64,000 nt of DNA from a virus: IMG/VR virus record IMGVR_UViG_3300025141_016386, positions 1 through 64,000 of that record. One strand, written 5' to 3'. Under the pieces are notes generated by a model, which saw only the letters and a program-made list of their open reading frames with translations, searched no databases and was not told the DNA's origin. Numbering within the stretch: the stretch's first letter is position 1; every line of letters starts with the position of its first letter. The position numbers and the translations under genes were made by a program. Below are positions 38,744 to 47,260 of this stretch, one piece after another.

Positions 38744-40078
38744 TTATGAAGTGCCTGCGTATGATTTTACTCTTGCGAGGAAATCATCCCAATCCCAATA
38801 ATTTCCGGGAGGGGCTGGGTTTTTCTTAGATTTTCTTCCGAGATTATTGCCCGGGTCGAACCGGCTATTACTTATATTATAGTGGCCGATGATGCCCGGG
38901 TCTTTGCCTGTTACCCTAACGATTGGGATATTATATTTTGTTGTTAGTTTGGCGACCAATTTGGCAGTCGCATCAATAATTTGATCATTATACATTTTTG
39001 AGTATTTACCGTCAAGCCCCTGGCCCGGGCCATCAGCCGGTCTACCGTTCATTTCGATTCCGACTGAATTTCTATCCATGTATCCTCCGGCATGATTAGC
39101 TATATCTTTTTCCAAGACGCCCTGAACAACATTTCCTCCCTGATCGATGGCATAGTGAATTGAAGTCTTGACGGGCGTTTCGACGCGTTTTCTTTTTTCA
39201 TGACAGATGGTCCCTTCAGGCAGTTTGCCGTCGACCTCCTCAACCAAAGTACATTTTGGATTTGCTATTTTTTCTCCAGTTTTTTTATTTGTCCAATCAA
39301 ATCTTAAAGTTGGGCCCTCGGCGAAGCGATGAATAGTGTGCGCGGCGCGCCCAGCACCAGAGGTTCCGTCAGTAGAGTGAAGCACCACATTATTAATCTC
39401 GTTGGGGCCTCTATTCGCCTCTGTATAATATTTTGCCTGGTTTTCACCCAAAGATGTTGGCTCTTGGGTGTCAAGGTAGGTGCCATCTGCGGCCGAAGAA
39501 AAGAGGCCTGCGAGGGACGGGGATGGTCGCGTGGGGCCCAGGATGGGTGTATTATTCGGGCCTTTTGCGATTAATTTTTGAAATGTCGCGGTAGTCCAAG
39601 TGTCATCATCAAATTTTACTTCTATAATATCTTTTGGATCCAGCGTGAGGGCTACGTCGGCGGGCATATAAAAATAGGGATGAATAGAGATTAGAAATTT
39701 TTCATGAGGGCCCTGGTTTAATTTTGATGAATTATCAATCTCTTTTAAATCGGCGTCAGTCTCAATTGCTCTCGGCCTAGGCAAGTTCGAATGAAGACTA
39801 TCTACCCTGAAATATACTTTAACTTGCGGGTTCCTTGATGAATAATTTAAGTTTCCAATTAAAGTTGAATAAGGCACATCAGTTGATGAGTGCGATCTGT
39901 GAATGACTTCTGCTGAGAATGTAGTTTGCGAGAGGAGAGGATTTTTTTCGCGCAAGACCTCTGTGATGGCGGTGCGGACTTGCAGATGGCCGTCGTCAAT
40001 ATTCGTCCTATCGCTTGGTTTCGATGACGTATTTATGGAGAAAATATTTGTCTTAATATAAGTCCAGAGGCCGGCCAT
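38744..40078 (-). CDS. virion-associated N-acetylmuramoyl-L-alanine amidase
   Basis: 444 residues. About 1-190 form an unidentified structural domain. About 225-440 are a PGRP/Amidase_2 fold with zinc ligands expected at H234 (VVLHSTDG), H399 (IIGHYNIS) and D408 (RFDPG); NHAGGYMDRNSVGIEM (328-343) is the typical second motif. Such enzymes cut the bond between the glycan strand and the stem peptide in peptidoglycan. The fused N-terminal domain and the position among baseplate genes suggest a tail lysin that opens the wall at infection rather than a free endolysin, but dual use is possible. No separate endolysin was recognised. Confidence 0.82.
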   Translation of the reverse strand: MAGLWTYIKTNIFSINTSSKPSDRTNIDDGHLQVRTAITEVLREKNPLLSQTTFSAEVIHRSHSSTDVPYSTLIGNLNYSSRNPQVKVYFRVDSLHSNLPRPRAIETDADLKEIDNSSKLNQGPHEKFLISIHPYFYMPADVALTLDPKDIIEVKFDDDTWTTATFQKLIAKGPNNTPILGPTRPSPSLAGLFSSAADGTYLDTQEPTSLGENQAKYYTEANRGPNEINNVVLHSTDGTSGAGRAAHTIHRFAEGPTLRFDWTNKKTGEKIANPKCTLVEEVDGKLPEGTICHEKRKRVETPVKTSIHYAIDQGGNVVQGVLEKDIANHAGGYMDRNSVGIEMNGRPADGPGQGLDGKYSKMYNDQIIDATAKLVAKLTTKYNIPIVRVTGKDPGIIGHYNISNSRFDPGNNLGRKSKKNPAPPGNYWDWDDFLARVKSYAGTS

Positions 40079-40081
40079 TAT

Positions 40082-40369
40082 TCACTCTCTCCCTTTCTGT
40101 AGCATGTCGAAGATAACTGTTTTGTCATCTTCGGATAAGGATTCGTTCTTTGTTTCTTTCTTTTGAATGAGTGTGGCCACCTTTACTAATTGCTCATTTG
40201 ATCGTTGTAGGGTTTCAACATATTTGGCGGCGGTAATGCCAACCTCTCTGTGTCGCTCATCACTTTTGCTCAAATATACCATTACGTCGTCCAATAAACG
40301 ACGAGTTATATCCCTGTCTGTCCTAATATTTTTGATCGCCTCATCAATATAATTTTCGAGTTTTTTCAT
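40082..40369 (-). CDS. small helical protein, unknown function
   Basis: Start set at ATG 40367-40369 (MKKLENYIDE), which has TGGAG 5 nt upstream and overlaps the stop of the sigma-like gene as ATGA. The protein has 95 residues, is almost entirely helical and highly charged (DERHREVGITAAKYVETLQRS). It could be a small assembly chaperone or a partner of the sigma factor. No family recognised. Confidence 0.6.
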   Translation of the reverse strand: MKKLENYIDEAIKNIRTDRDITRRLLDDVMVYLSKSDERHREVGITAAKYVETLQRSNEQLVKVATLIQKKETKNESLSEDDKTVIFDMLQKGRE

Positions 40370-41103
40370 AGATCTCCACGGTCCCATTTTGTTTTGAAAA
40401 TTTTATACCGGTGCCTCATCTTGTTTAAAGAATTCACAACTTGCTTTGTATTCAATCCGGTTATTTCCCTTATATACAAATAAATAGCCTTCTTATTAAA
40501 AATTTCTATTTCATCCGGCGAACTTAAGATAATTTTTATTGCTTCGAGAACTTTTCTTTCATTTTCTCGGAGCTTCATTTTGTCCCAGGCAGCTATTTCA
40601 GTCCAAAGATGGGCCCAAAACTCGTCTTTTTCCCGGACTTCGTCATAATCCATTTCAACTGCGACATATTTCAATTCCATTTCTTTTGACAAATCTTGGA
40701 ATTCTATTTCTCTTTGTCGGCTTCTTTTGTTTTTCTTTACTTTTTGGATAAACCAGTTTTTTGTGATCACCGAGAAGTAAGAAAAGGCTTTTGAGCCCTT
40801 CTCTGGTTTGAATTTATCAAGAACAGTCGTGAGCCAAACTTTACAATCTTCGCGCAAAGTATCGATGTTTGGAAGGGTTGTGAACCTGTAGGTGAAAACA
40901 ATCTTGTCGACCATTTCGCTCAAAGGAGGTTGAATAAGTGTTTTGTAAAGCTCTTCTCTCCTTTTAAAGTCATCACAATTATTATATTCCACAATCGCAT
41001 CTTCATTGACTTTTGTAAAATATCTTCTTGAATTTTTGCTTCTTCTTATTCTGCGGCGGCGCTTCTTCGGTGCCTTAACTTTCTCTTCTTGTGATGTCGT
41101 CAT
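40366..41103 (-). CDS. RNA polymerase sigma factor, T4 gp55-like (late genes)
   Basis: 245 residues. A very basic N-terminal tail (KAPKKRRRRIRRSKNSRR, about 10-27) precedes a helical region with the sigma region 2 pattern around residues 60-125: MVDKIVF, then FKPEKGSKAFSYFSVITKNWFI. The latter matches the core-binding and DNA-melting helix of gp55-type factors in T4-like phages. The C-terminal part (EITGLNTKQVVNSLNKMRHRY) looks like a small HTH. gp55 directs host RNA polymerase to late promoters. It lies directly upstream of the whole structural block, which lacks recognisable sigma-70 promoters. GGAGG precedes its ATG. It could instead be a diverged ECF-like factor. Confidence 0.72.
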   Translation of the reverse strand: MTTSQEEKVKAPKKRRRRIRRSKNSRRYFTKVNEDAIVEYNNCDDFKRREELYKTLIQPPLSEMVDKIVFTYRFTTLPNIDTLREDCKVWLTTVLDKFKPEKGSKAFSYFSVITKNWFIQKVKKNKRSRQREIEFQDLSKEMELKYVAVEMDYDEVREKDEFWAHLWTEIAAWDKMKLRENERKVLEAIKIILSSPDEIEIFNKKAIYLYIREITGLNTKQVVNSLNKMRHRYKIFKTKWDRGDL

Positions 41104-41407
41104 TTATATTTTCCTCCGCCATATCGCTGTTAGAATATAGGTCATATTGCTCGAAAACTGATGTTAGATCTTCGGCATGCGCCAACAAGTGGCGCAGGGT
41201 TTCATCACCGTAAAATGTCTCCATCTCGTAAACAGACCTCAAGTGATTAGTAAAATTTGTGATAACCGTGATGTTTTCTGTTAATTCTTCATCGTAGTAT
41301 TTAACCTGGTTTACCAAGTTGATCAAATACCATGCCACGGCTCCGTGAACAACAAGGCTGACAATCAACATTAGGAGTAAGATTATAAAAATCAATGTCC
41401 AACTCAT
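41075..41407 (-). CDS. small single-span membrane protein
   Basis: 110 residues. Residues about 4-31 (LIFIILLLMLIVSLVVHGAV) form one strong transmembrane helix or uncleaved signal anchor, followed by a 75-residue acidic cytoplasmic or periplasmic tail. Its 3' end overlaps the start of the sigma-like gene by 29 bases. The layout resembles phage Rz-like spanins or membrane-anchored regulators, but no spanin partner was recognised. Confidence 0.65.
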   Translation of the reverse strand: MSWTLIFIILLLMLIVSLVVHGAVAWYLINLVNQVKYYDEELTENITVITNFTNHLRSVYEMETFYGDETLRHLLAHAEDLTSVFEQYDLYSNSDMAEENINDDITRRES

Positions 41408-41664
41408 GCTTTATATTCCTTTTCTCTCAATTTCTTTTTTTCTTCAGAAATAGATTTTTTATTCTTCTTTATGTAATCTTCAACAACGGATCCAACTTTT
41501 TTGTCGGAACTCTTGTTGATTTTGTTTATATAAGAAGGTATAGATGGAACACGACGAAAGGCCTGGGAGTTACAAATATTGCAATTCTCCAGACTTTCCG
41601 ACATGCTATGTTTTATTTCGAAGTATTCATCGCAATCTTGGCAATGATAATTATACCTCGGCAT
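41404..41664 (-). CDS. FmdB-type zinc-ribbon protein
   Basis: Start set at ATG 41662-41664 because family members begin MPxYxY; here it reads MPRYNYHCQDC. Two CxxC pairs (HCQDC and NCNIC) form a zinc ribbon, followed by the family's RRVPSIPS. The 86-residue protein ends in a Lys/Glu-rich helix. FmdB-like ribbons are thought to be regulatory; in phages they are common and unassigned. It lies in the small-gene group with the gp55-like factor, and its start overlaps the upstream gene by 14 nt. Confidence 0.78.
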   Translation of the reverse strand: MPRYNYHCQDCDEYFEIKHSMSESLENCNICNSQAFRRVPSIPSYINKINKSSDKKVGSVVEDYIKKNKKSISEEKKKLREKEYKA

Positions 41665-41842
41665 CTGGCTGTTCTTCTTCTTGTTGACCAAACTCTAAAA
41701 TGGGTGGATTTTCCACTACCAGCCCCTCTTCGGTCTCTTTAAAGACGAATTCTTGAAAAACAGGAACGATATCTGATTGTTCCATCAATGATTTTTGTAG
41801 CGCCATCATTACTGCGCCAATTGCTTGATTTGATAAATGCAT
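41651..41842 (-). CDS. small acidic protein, unknown function
   Basis: 63 residues, helical at the N-terminus (NQAIGAVMMALQKSLMEQ) and acidic at the C-terminus (FGQQEEEQPDAEV). AAAGGAG precedes the ATG at good spacing, and a consensus promoter lies directly upstream. It is the first gene of a short operon leading to the sigma-like gene. The pattern ALQKSLMEQSDIVP is familiar from small phage proteins without a role. Confidence 0.65.
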   Translation of the reverse strand: MHLSNQAIGAVMMALQKSLMEQSDIVPVFQEFVFKETEEGLVVENPPILEFGQQEEEQPDAEV

Positions 41843-41863
41843 AATTATCTCCTTTGTATCTAT

Positions 41864-41892
41864 ATTATAACCCTTTATTCGCCATTTGTCAA
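41864..41892 (-). promoter_or_regulatory. perfect-consensus sigma-70 promoter before the late-regulator genes
   Basis: TTGACA (41887-41892) and TATAAT (41864-41869), minus strand, with exactly 17 bp between them. It lies in the 53-bp gap between the sugar island and the zinc-ribbon and sigma genes, so it would give those genes expression independent of the island. No terminator was seen in the gap. Confidence 0.88.
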
Positions 41893-41895
41893 GGA

Positions 41896-42588
41896 TTAAA
41901 GTAAATTATTTTGATTTTTATATAATTTTTCTGCCACTTCAAACTGCCATTCATAATCTATGTCAAAACTTTCAAGCTCTTCCATAACAAAAAGATCGAG
42001 GTTGGGAGGAGATTCAGTGTTCATCCAATAACCTTCGCCAATAATATCCATTCTGCTGGCATATAAACAGTGGGCAGCTTCGTAAATAGGGTCCACAAAT
42101 TTAGTATTCATTGAAGTAATTCCTTTCCAATCGGTTAAATTATTTTTATTCTTATCCCAGTAATAAGTCTTTTTTTCAAAGACTGCAAAGCAATTATCTT
42201 CTTTTGAAGATAAAAAATGCTCAATAAAAGAATCAATAGTCTCTATTTTCAAAAGGGGATTGCAGGCGCTCACCATTATAACATACTTATATGGTAAATT
42301 ATGCCATTCAAAAATTTCTTGTAGTTCTATTCCTTCTGAATTTAAAGACCTTTGAGATCGTTCGAAAATATTAATGTTATGCTTTAATCCTATCTTCTTT
42401 AATTCAATATCGCACACAGAAAAATAAATGTTTTCTCTTGGAACTATGGACGATTTAGAGAGCTTTTTGAATAGTATATCAACCAACGTTGTACCTGCGA
42501 ATGGTTTTATCATTTTTTGAGGTACTCGGGTGGATTCAAGGCGAGCTTGGACCATTATGCAGATCTCTGAAATTTTTTTATTATTCAT
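41896..42588 (-). CDS. CMP-sugar (nonulosonate) cytidylyltransferase, SpsF/NeuA-like, copy 1
   Basis: 230 residues. It opens with the nucleotide-binding motif MVQARLESTRVPQKMIKPF, the SpsF/NeuA/KdsB pattern of enzymes that activate sugar acids with CTP. IMVSACNPLLKIETID carries the expected mid-protein motif, and FDIDYEWQFEVAE is the C-terminal signature, with Asp residues for metal. It is clearly paralogous to the enzyme at 45460-46161 along its full length. The substrate is inferred from neighbours to be a pseudaminic or legionaminic-type acid. It is the last gene of the sugar island. Confidence 0.78.
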   Translation of the reverse strand: MNNKKISEICIMVQARLESTRVPQKMIKPFAGTTLVDILFKKLSKSSIVPRENIYFSVCDIELKKIGLKHNINIFERSQRSLNSEGIELQEIFEWHNLPYKYVIMVSACNPLLKIETIDSFIEHFLSSKEDNCFAVFEKKTYYWDKNKNNLTDWKGITSMNTKFVDPIYEAAHCLYASRMDIIGEGYWMNTESPPNLDLFVMEELESFDIDYEWQFEVAEKLYKNQNNLL

Positions 42589-42596
42589 CGGCAGTC

Positions 42597-43874
42597 CTAT
42601 AAAATTTCATCTATATTTTCAACCACTTTGTGTATTCCATTGACGATGTTCTGCATATGATTCATATCGTAAGGTGGACGGATATCTAAAGTGGAAATAA
42701 GCTCTTTGTTGAATAATCTCTCAACTACTGGACATCCGGGATTTTCATAATCTACATGTTTTGCATAGTCTCTAATTACCCAGTGCTTATTGGATCGATA
42801 AATATCTTGCTTATAAAGCGGAGGAACATATCCACAGCCAAAATTTAAACCCTCCGCGTTTAAAGCTTTCACAAACTTTTCACGAGTAACAGCGGGGCCA
42901 GTATATCTCAGTGGAAAATTATACCAAGATGGTTCGTGAGAATAATCAGGAATCATATTTTCTACTCCGGGGATACCTGCCAAATTTCTTCTCAGGAAAG
43001 CGCCCATCTGGCGCTTTTTCTCTAAAATCGCCTCTAATTTTTTCCACTGCGGAATTCCAAATGCTGCGCTCAACTCGGTCATCCTGAAGTTATAACCAAT
43101 TATGCCCGAGTTCCCATTCACATCAAAACAGTAGTCGTAGTCGGTTGATCCAGAATATTCTTTGGCGGTACAACCAACCTCCCCATGGTTCCTAACATAT
43201 CTCATCCCATTATTTATCTTCACGTCATTTGTGATGGCGACACCCCCCTCACCAGAAGTAATGTGTTTTGACTGGGTGAAACTAAAGCCGCCGACGTCTC
43301 CAATGGTCCCGCAGATTTTTCCTTTATACAAGGCCATGGGTGATTGGGCACAATCTTCAAAAACAAATAGATTATGTTGGCGCGCCAAATGCATTAATTT
43401 GTCCATATCGGCTGGAAGGCCGAAGAGGTGCACTACAAAAATAGCTTTTGTTCTATGTGTTATCTTTCTTGCTACATCTTCTGGGTCTATACACCCAGTG
43501 TCCTCGCATACGTCTGCGAAAATGGGGATGGCTCCGCAGGAAATAATAGAAGTTGCGCACGAAGTCATAGTGTAGGGTGTGATTATTACTTCGTCTCCGG
43601 CCTCCAAGCCAAGAGAGAGCATAGATGCAACGATTCCATTAGACCAAGTATCGAAGGCCACCGCATAAGATGCCCCGGTTGAATCCTTAATACTTTTTTC
43701 AAATTCCATTACTGACTGGCCGCCATCATAATTTCCTGCTCGAAAGCCAGAAAAAGACTGCCTCTTAAAACATGAGATGATTTCCTCCACCTCTTCGTAA
43801 CCGGTGTTTGGCCAAGGGTGGGATACTGGATTTGTTATTAATGGTGTTCCACCATTGATTGCTAATTTAGACAT
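42597..43874 (-). CDS. PLP sugar aminotransferase, DegT/PseC-like
   Basis: 425 residues of the DegT/DnrJ/EryC1/StrS family. The PLP lysine is expected at K203 (SFTQSKHIT), with SGEGG (207-211) following and FEDCAQS (172-178, D174) contacting the cofactor nitrogen. Family members aminate keto sugars made by 4,6-dehydratases; in pseudaminic acid synthesis PseC aminates at C4. AAGGAG lies before the ATG. The usual family length is about 370-400, so there is a slightly extended C-terminus. PseC/SpsC-like activity is inferred from the island. Confidence 0.85.
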   Translation of the reverse strand: MSKLAINGGTPLITNPVSHPWPNTGYEEVEEIISCFKRQSFSGFRAGNYDGGQSVMEFEKSIKDSTGASYAVAFDTWSNGIVASMLSLGLEAGDEVIITPYTMTSCATSIISCGAIPIFADVCEDTGCIDPEDVARKITHRTKAIFVVHLFGLPADMDKLMHLARQHNLFVFEDCAQSPMALYKGKICGTIGDVGGFSFTQSKHITSGEGGVAITNDVKINNGMRYVRNHGEVGCTAKEYSGSTDYDYCFDVNGNSGIIGYNFRMTELSAAFGIPQWKKLEAILEKKRQMGAFLRRNLAGIPGVENMIPDYSHEPSWYNFPLRYTGPAVTREKFVKALNAEGLNFGCGYVPPLYKQDIYRSNKHWVIRDYAKHVDYENPGCPVVERLFNKELISTLDIRPPYDMNHMQNIVNGIHKVVENIDEIL

Positions 43875-43898
43875 AGTTAATTCTCCTTATTGATTATT

Positions 43899-44933
43899 TT
43901 ATATGAATGTTAATTGGGCGTGGTTTGTTGCTGATGTATGCATGGCCTTCAATACCACCAAGGCGTCTAGCGCGTCTTGGCCGGTGGATAAGACCTGATT
44001 TTCGGTGCCGTTCAAAATTTTAGCTAAATGGGCAGCACCATTGAGCATATAATTGTTGTTTGTGTTTGAGTACAAATTTAAAATATCACTACACGCTTCT
44101 GTTTCCCTTGTAAATTTAGATGACCCTTTAAAATAATTATTTTTCTCTCTACTCTCGACCTCTAGAAAAGGTTGGTCATTGAAAAGAGCCGCAGCATTAA
44201 TATGAAATCTAAATTTATCAGTAGTGATATCTAGGTCGAAAATCCCCGGAAGTGCGTGGCCATAAATGGAGGCCCTCATTGGCTTCTCAAATTGTATAAA
44301 AGCATCCAAATTTGGATCTTCTTTTGTTGCATTTGTATTGAAGCTGAAGTGTGCAGAAACTGATTTTATTTTTCCAAAATATAACCTAAGTAAATCTACT
44401 AAGTGTGTTCCGCTGTTATAGATTCCTCCCGAATATCCGGCAGATGCAGCCACAACTTTTCCATATTTTCCCTGCTGCAAGGATTCCGCGAAAAGACGAT
44501 GAAATTCTGAAAACCTCCTCATATGATTTACCATCAATATTGTTCCGGATTTTTCACACATTTTTATTGTTTTTTTTGCGACAGAAACCGAAGTATTGAT
44601 GGGCTTCTCACAATATATAGCTTGAACCCCAAAACGCACACATTCCCTAATTATTTCATGATGAGATTCCGGGCCAGTACAAACAGACACCACATCCGGA
44701 GTATGTCTTTCTAACATTTTTTTATAATCAGTTTCCGGAATTGTTGAATATTTCTTTGCATATTTATTAGCTTTTGACTCATCGATGTCGCACAAAGAGA
44801 CCAAATTATAGTATGGGGATCTATAATATGTTCCGGCGTGAGTATATATTAAATTACCTCGTCGTGAAATATTATCATCGAATTCGCACCCAATTCGGCC
44901 GCATCCGATTACTGCTGCTCGATATTTTTTCAC
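43899..44933 (-). CDS. Gfo/Idh/MocA-family sugar oxidoreductase
   Basis: 344 residues. Residues 7-15 (AVIGCGRIG) are the Rossmann dinucleotide-binding motif, and YCEKP (107-111) is the family catalytic lysine motif. Family members oxidise or reduce sugar ring positions using NAD(P). The start codon is GTG, overlapping the upstream stop (GTGA), with GAGAGG upstream. It is not part of the core pseudaminic pathway, so it may modify the sugar or supply a separate precursor. The substrate is unknown. Confidence 0.82.
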   Translation of the reverse strand: MKKYRAAVIGCGRIGCEFDDNISRRGNLIYTHAGTYYRSPYYNLVSLCDIDESKANKYAKKYSTIPETDYKKMLERHTPDVVSVCTGPESHHEIIRECVRFGVQAIYCEKPINTSVSVAKKTIKMCEKSGTILMVNHMRRFSEFHRLFAESLQQGKYGKVVAASAGYSGGIYNSGTHLVDLLRLYFGKIKSVSAHFSFNTNATKEDPNLDAFIQFEKPMRASIYGHALPGIFDLDITTDKFRFHINAAALFNDQPFLEVESREKNNYFKGSSKFTRETEACSDILNLYSNTNNNYMLNGAAHLAKILNGTENQVLSTGQDALDALVVLKAMHTSATNHAQLTFI

Positions 44934-45460
44934 TGTGTGCCTCTCAATAATACAGCCATTCGGATTGAATTATAATACCTACCATTGCGATAGAGATCAT
45001 CTTTTAAAATTCCCTCCACTTTATATCCGGCCTTTTTGTAGGCTCTTACGGCGCCTGCATTTTCCTCAGTCACTCCCAAAAAAATTCTATTCATATTTAA
45101 TCTATCAAATCCATAGTCGGTAACTAGCTTAGTGGTTTCTGTTCCCAAACCCTTTCCTCGACCTTCTCCCAGCAAAATTCTAAATTCTGCTTTGCGGGCC
45201 GTTGGATTAATATCATAAAGGCCGGCCATTCCAATAGGCAACTGCGTCTGAAGATCCTCCACTATGAACACAACATTTGAAGAATTTTCGAATTGTTCTC
45301 TATAGATTGATGTAGAGGCACTTAGTGAAGTTGGGCGTTGGCCCGTGAACATATAAAATGTTGTTTTTTCATCGTTAACCCATCGGTTGATTTCTTTAAA
45401 ATCCTCGTCTTTATATGGTCTTAGACCAATTTTTTCGCCTTTTAAAAAATATTCTGTCAT
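44930..45460 (-). CDS. GNAT acetyltransferase, RimL/PseH-like
   Basis: 176 residues. The acetyl-CoA pyrophosphate motif reads GEGRGKGLGTE (about 108-118), and NRIFLGVTEENAGAVRAYKKAGY is the conserved motif B. In Helicobacter and Campylobacter, PseH N-acetylates the 4-amino sugar, and SpsD is the equivalent in spore coat clusters. Island context makes PseH-like function the best guess; a ribosomal RimL-type role is the alternative. Its ATG shares one base with the upstream stop, preceded by AGAGGAG. Confidence 0.8.
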   Translation of the reverse strand: MTEYFLKGEKIGLRPYKDEDFKEINRWVNDEKTTFYMFTGQRPTSLSASTSIYREQFENSSNVVFIVEDLQTQLPIGMAGLYDINPTARKAEFRILLGEGRGKGLGTETTKLVTDYGFDRLNMNRIFLGVTEENAGAVRAYKKAGYKVEGILKDDLYRNGRYYNSIRMAVLLRGTQ

Positions 45461-46161
45461 TATTTATTCTCCTCTAAAAATATCCTTTTATACATTACCT
45501 CTGCCACTTCAAACTGCCACAAATAATCAATGTCAAAACATTCCTCCTCTTTCATAATAAAAAATTCTGGGTCTGTTTTTGTTTGGAAAGTCCCATATAA
45601 AACATCTCTTTCTATGTCCTCCATAGACCCACCGTAAAGAGCGGCGGCCGCTTCATATACTGGCTCCAACTGCTTGGTATCGAACAAAAATTTTTCCTTA
45701 TCTCCCAAATAATTATTCAACATTTTGTGGTTCACATCATAGAGAAAATGCTTTTTTTCAAATACCGAGAATAAACCATTAGACTCGCTTGACATGAAAT
45801 TATTTATAAATTCATTAATTGTCTCCACCCTCAACAGAGGGCAACAAGGACTCATGAGAATATAATAATCATAATCTAAGTCGCAGTACCATCCAAAAAT
45901 ATCTTTAATTCCTGCGCCCTCCTGTACAGATTCTGGTGTACGGTGGTATATATTTATCTTATATTTGGTGGCAATGTCAATCAGCTCCTTGTCGCAGATG
46001 GATAGGAATAAATTTTCTCTTGGAAAGTCCGATTGAAGCACCTTTCCGATGGCTTTTTCAATAAGACTGGAATCTGCGAATGGCCTTATCATCTTTTTAT
46101 TCAATCGCGTGGAATTTACTCGGGCCTGTATTATAAAACAAACTCTCTTATTATCTTTCAT
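45460..46161 (-). CDS. CMP-sugar (nonulosonate) cytidylyltransferase, SpsF/NeuA-like, copy 2
   Basis: 233 residues, paralogue of the 41896-42588 enzyme. It shows IIQARVNSTRLNKKMIRPF at the N-terminus, LMSPCCPLLRVETIN in the middle and FDIDYLWQFEVAE at the end. Both copies keep the same motifs, so both may be active, possibly on different nonulosonic acids or anomers. It is translationally coupled to both neighbours. Confidence 0.78.
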   Translation of the reverse strand: MKDNKRVCFIIQARVNSTRLNKKMIRPFADSSLIEKAIGKVLQSDFPRENLFLSICDKELIDIATKYKINIYHRTPESVQEGAGIKDIFGWYCDLDYDYYILMSPCCPLLRVETINEFINNFMSSESNGLFSVFEKKHFLYDVNHKMLNNYLGDKEKFLFDTKQLEPVYEAAAALYGGSMEDIERDVLYGTFQTKTDPEFFIMKEEECFDIDYLWQFEVAEVMYKRIFLEENK

Positions 46162-47060
46162 TTACCCTCCTTTAAAATATCTGCAAAAGACTTATAAGGC
46201 ACTACAGAATTTATAAGAGTATATTTGTCTTCTATAGTGCTGTAGATCTTCATGCCATGAATTTTAGTAGTGTCTATCCATTTTTTTACATAACCCAGAG
46301 CGACTTCTAGCTGAGGCTTCGAGTTCGCGGCGTGGCGGCCCGCAACATAACCATGTTGGCCGGTTTTTTTGCCCCAAGAAGCTGAGTCTATCCCATAGTC
46401 ATAAAATCGCTTTCCGACAAAATCAAAACCCATAACATATAATTCTTTTGTTCCCAAAAATTGTGCTATTGGGAATATGGAACTGCTAACTTTATTTTCT
46501 AACCCCCATTTGTATTTCATTCCGATGACAGTTTCTGAATCAAAAGCTGCTGTTCCAAAGATTAAATCACAGGACTCTGAGAATCTACTTTCAAACCCGA
46601 GATCACAATAGTCAGGAGCCGGCTGGCTTTTAAAACTTGATAAAGCATCATTTTTAACTGTATTTGCATCGATAATCCAAATATTAAATTTTTTTCTCTT
46701 TATTTCATTGATCAAATTTAAATATTGGGGCCATTTCTGACCCTTTAGGGCACTTGTTCCGGAAAATCTCCTGAATGTTTGGTAAGTATCTGCCAAAAAA
46801 TGAGGAATTATTATAAGCATTTTTTGGAATTTCTCGTAATCTGGATTTGTCGAATCTAAGTTTTTTAAAAATTCTAGACCCTCCAGCGCTGCGTTGGGGT
46901 CTGACCAAGTCCAAAAGGTGGGGACGATATTATAGAATTTATACCCCCACGGAAAAACCGATTGAAAAAAAATAGTTTCTAAATTTCTATTTTTTATTTC
47001 TTCGAGTGACTGCCTATAATTCAAGGTAGATTCGCCCGGCCCGAGGGCCCACAAATTCAT
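46158..47060 (-). CDS. putative sialyltransferase-like (GT42/DUF115-type) glycosyltransferase
   Basis: 300 residues. The opening WALGPGESTLNYRQSLEEI resembles the CMP-binding start of GT42 and DUF115 proteins (G-x-GPSL pattern). Near 215-232, FLGTKELYVMGFDFV is close to the LGYKEIYLSGIDFY motif of Campylobacter Cst sialyltransferases, followed by a His-containing loop (GQHGYVAGRHA). This suggests transfer of a nonulosonic acid from CMP. The match is by eye and short, so confidence is moderate. It is coupled to the second CMP-transferase gene. Confidence 0.5.
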   Translation of the reverse strand: MNLWALGPGESTLNYRQSLEEIKNRNLETIFFQSVFPWGYKFYNIVPTFWTWSDPNAALEGLEFLKNLDSTNPDYEKFQKMLIIIPHFLADTYQTFRRFSGTSALKGQKWPQYLNLINEIKRKKFNIWIIDANTVKNDALSSFKSQPAPDYCDLGFESRFSESCDLIFGTAAFDSETVIGMKYKWGLENKVSSSIFPIAQFLGTKELYVMGFDFVGKRFYDYGIDSASWGKKTGQHGYVAGRHAANSKPQLEVALGYVKKWIDTTKIHGMKIYSTIEDKYTLINSVVPYKSFADILKEGK

Positions 47061-47260
47061 TCGGAACTTCCAGTTTTATCATTGTCGGCCAATTGTTCTA
47101 AGAGAATATTTATATCTCTATCGCATTTCTTTATTTTTTTAAAAATATTTCTAGCGCTGACCGGATCTAGTTCAAAGGCCAACCTAACTACGTCCATCCA
47201 ATGAGTATTGTTAGATGTTCTTATTTTTTGAATCTCTCCAATGATTTCTTCATCGGTCAT
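47057..47260 (-). CDS. small helical protein of the sugar island
   Basis: 67 residues, helical and charged (MTDEEIIGEIQKIRTSNNTHWMDVVRLAFELDP). I associate similar short proteins with sialic-acid-type gene clusters, but cannot name a family with certainty. It overlaps both neighbours by a few bases, so it is an integral operon member. An accessory or scaffolding role is possible. Confidence 0.55.
   Translation of the reverse strand: MTDEEIIGEIQKIRTSNNTHWMDVVRLAFELDPVSARNIFKKIKKCDRDINILLEQLADNDKTGSSE

Noticed and set aside
47108-47115. TATAAATA on the minus strand as T4 late promoter
   Set aside because: It lies inside a coding gene of the sugar island and a second copy occurs at 45801-45808 also in coding DNA; expected by chance in AT-rich sequence.
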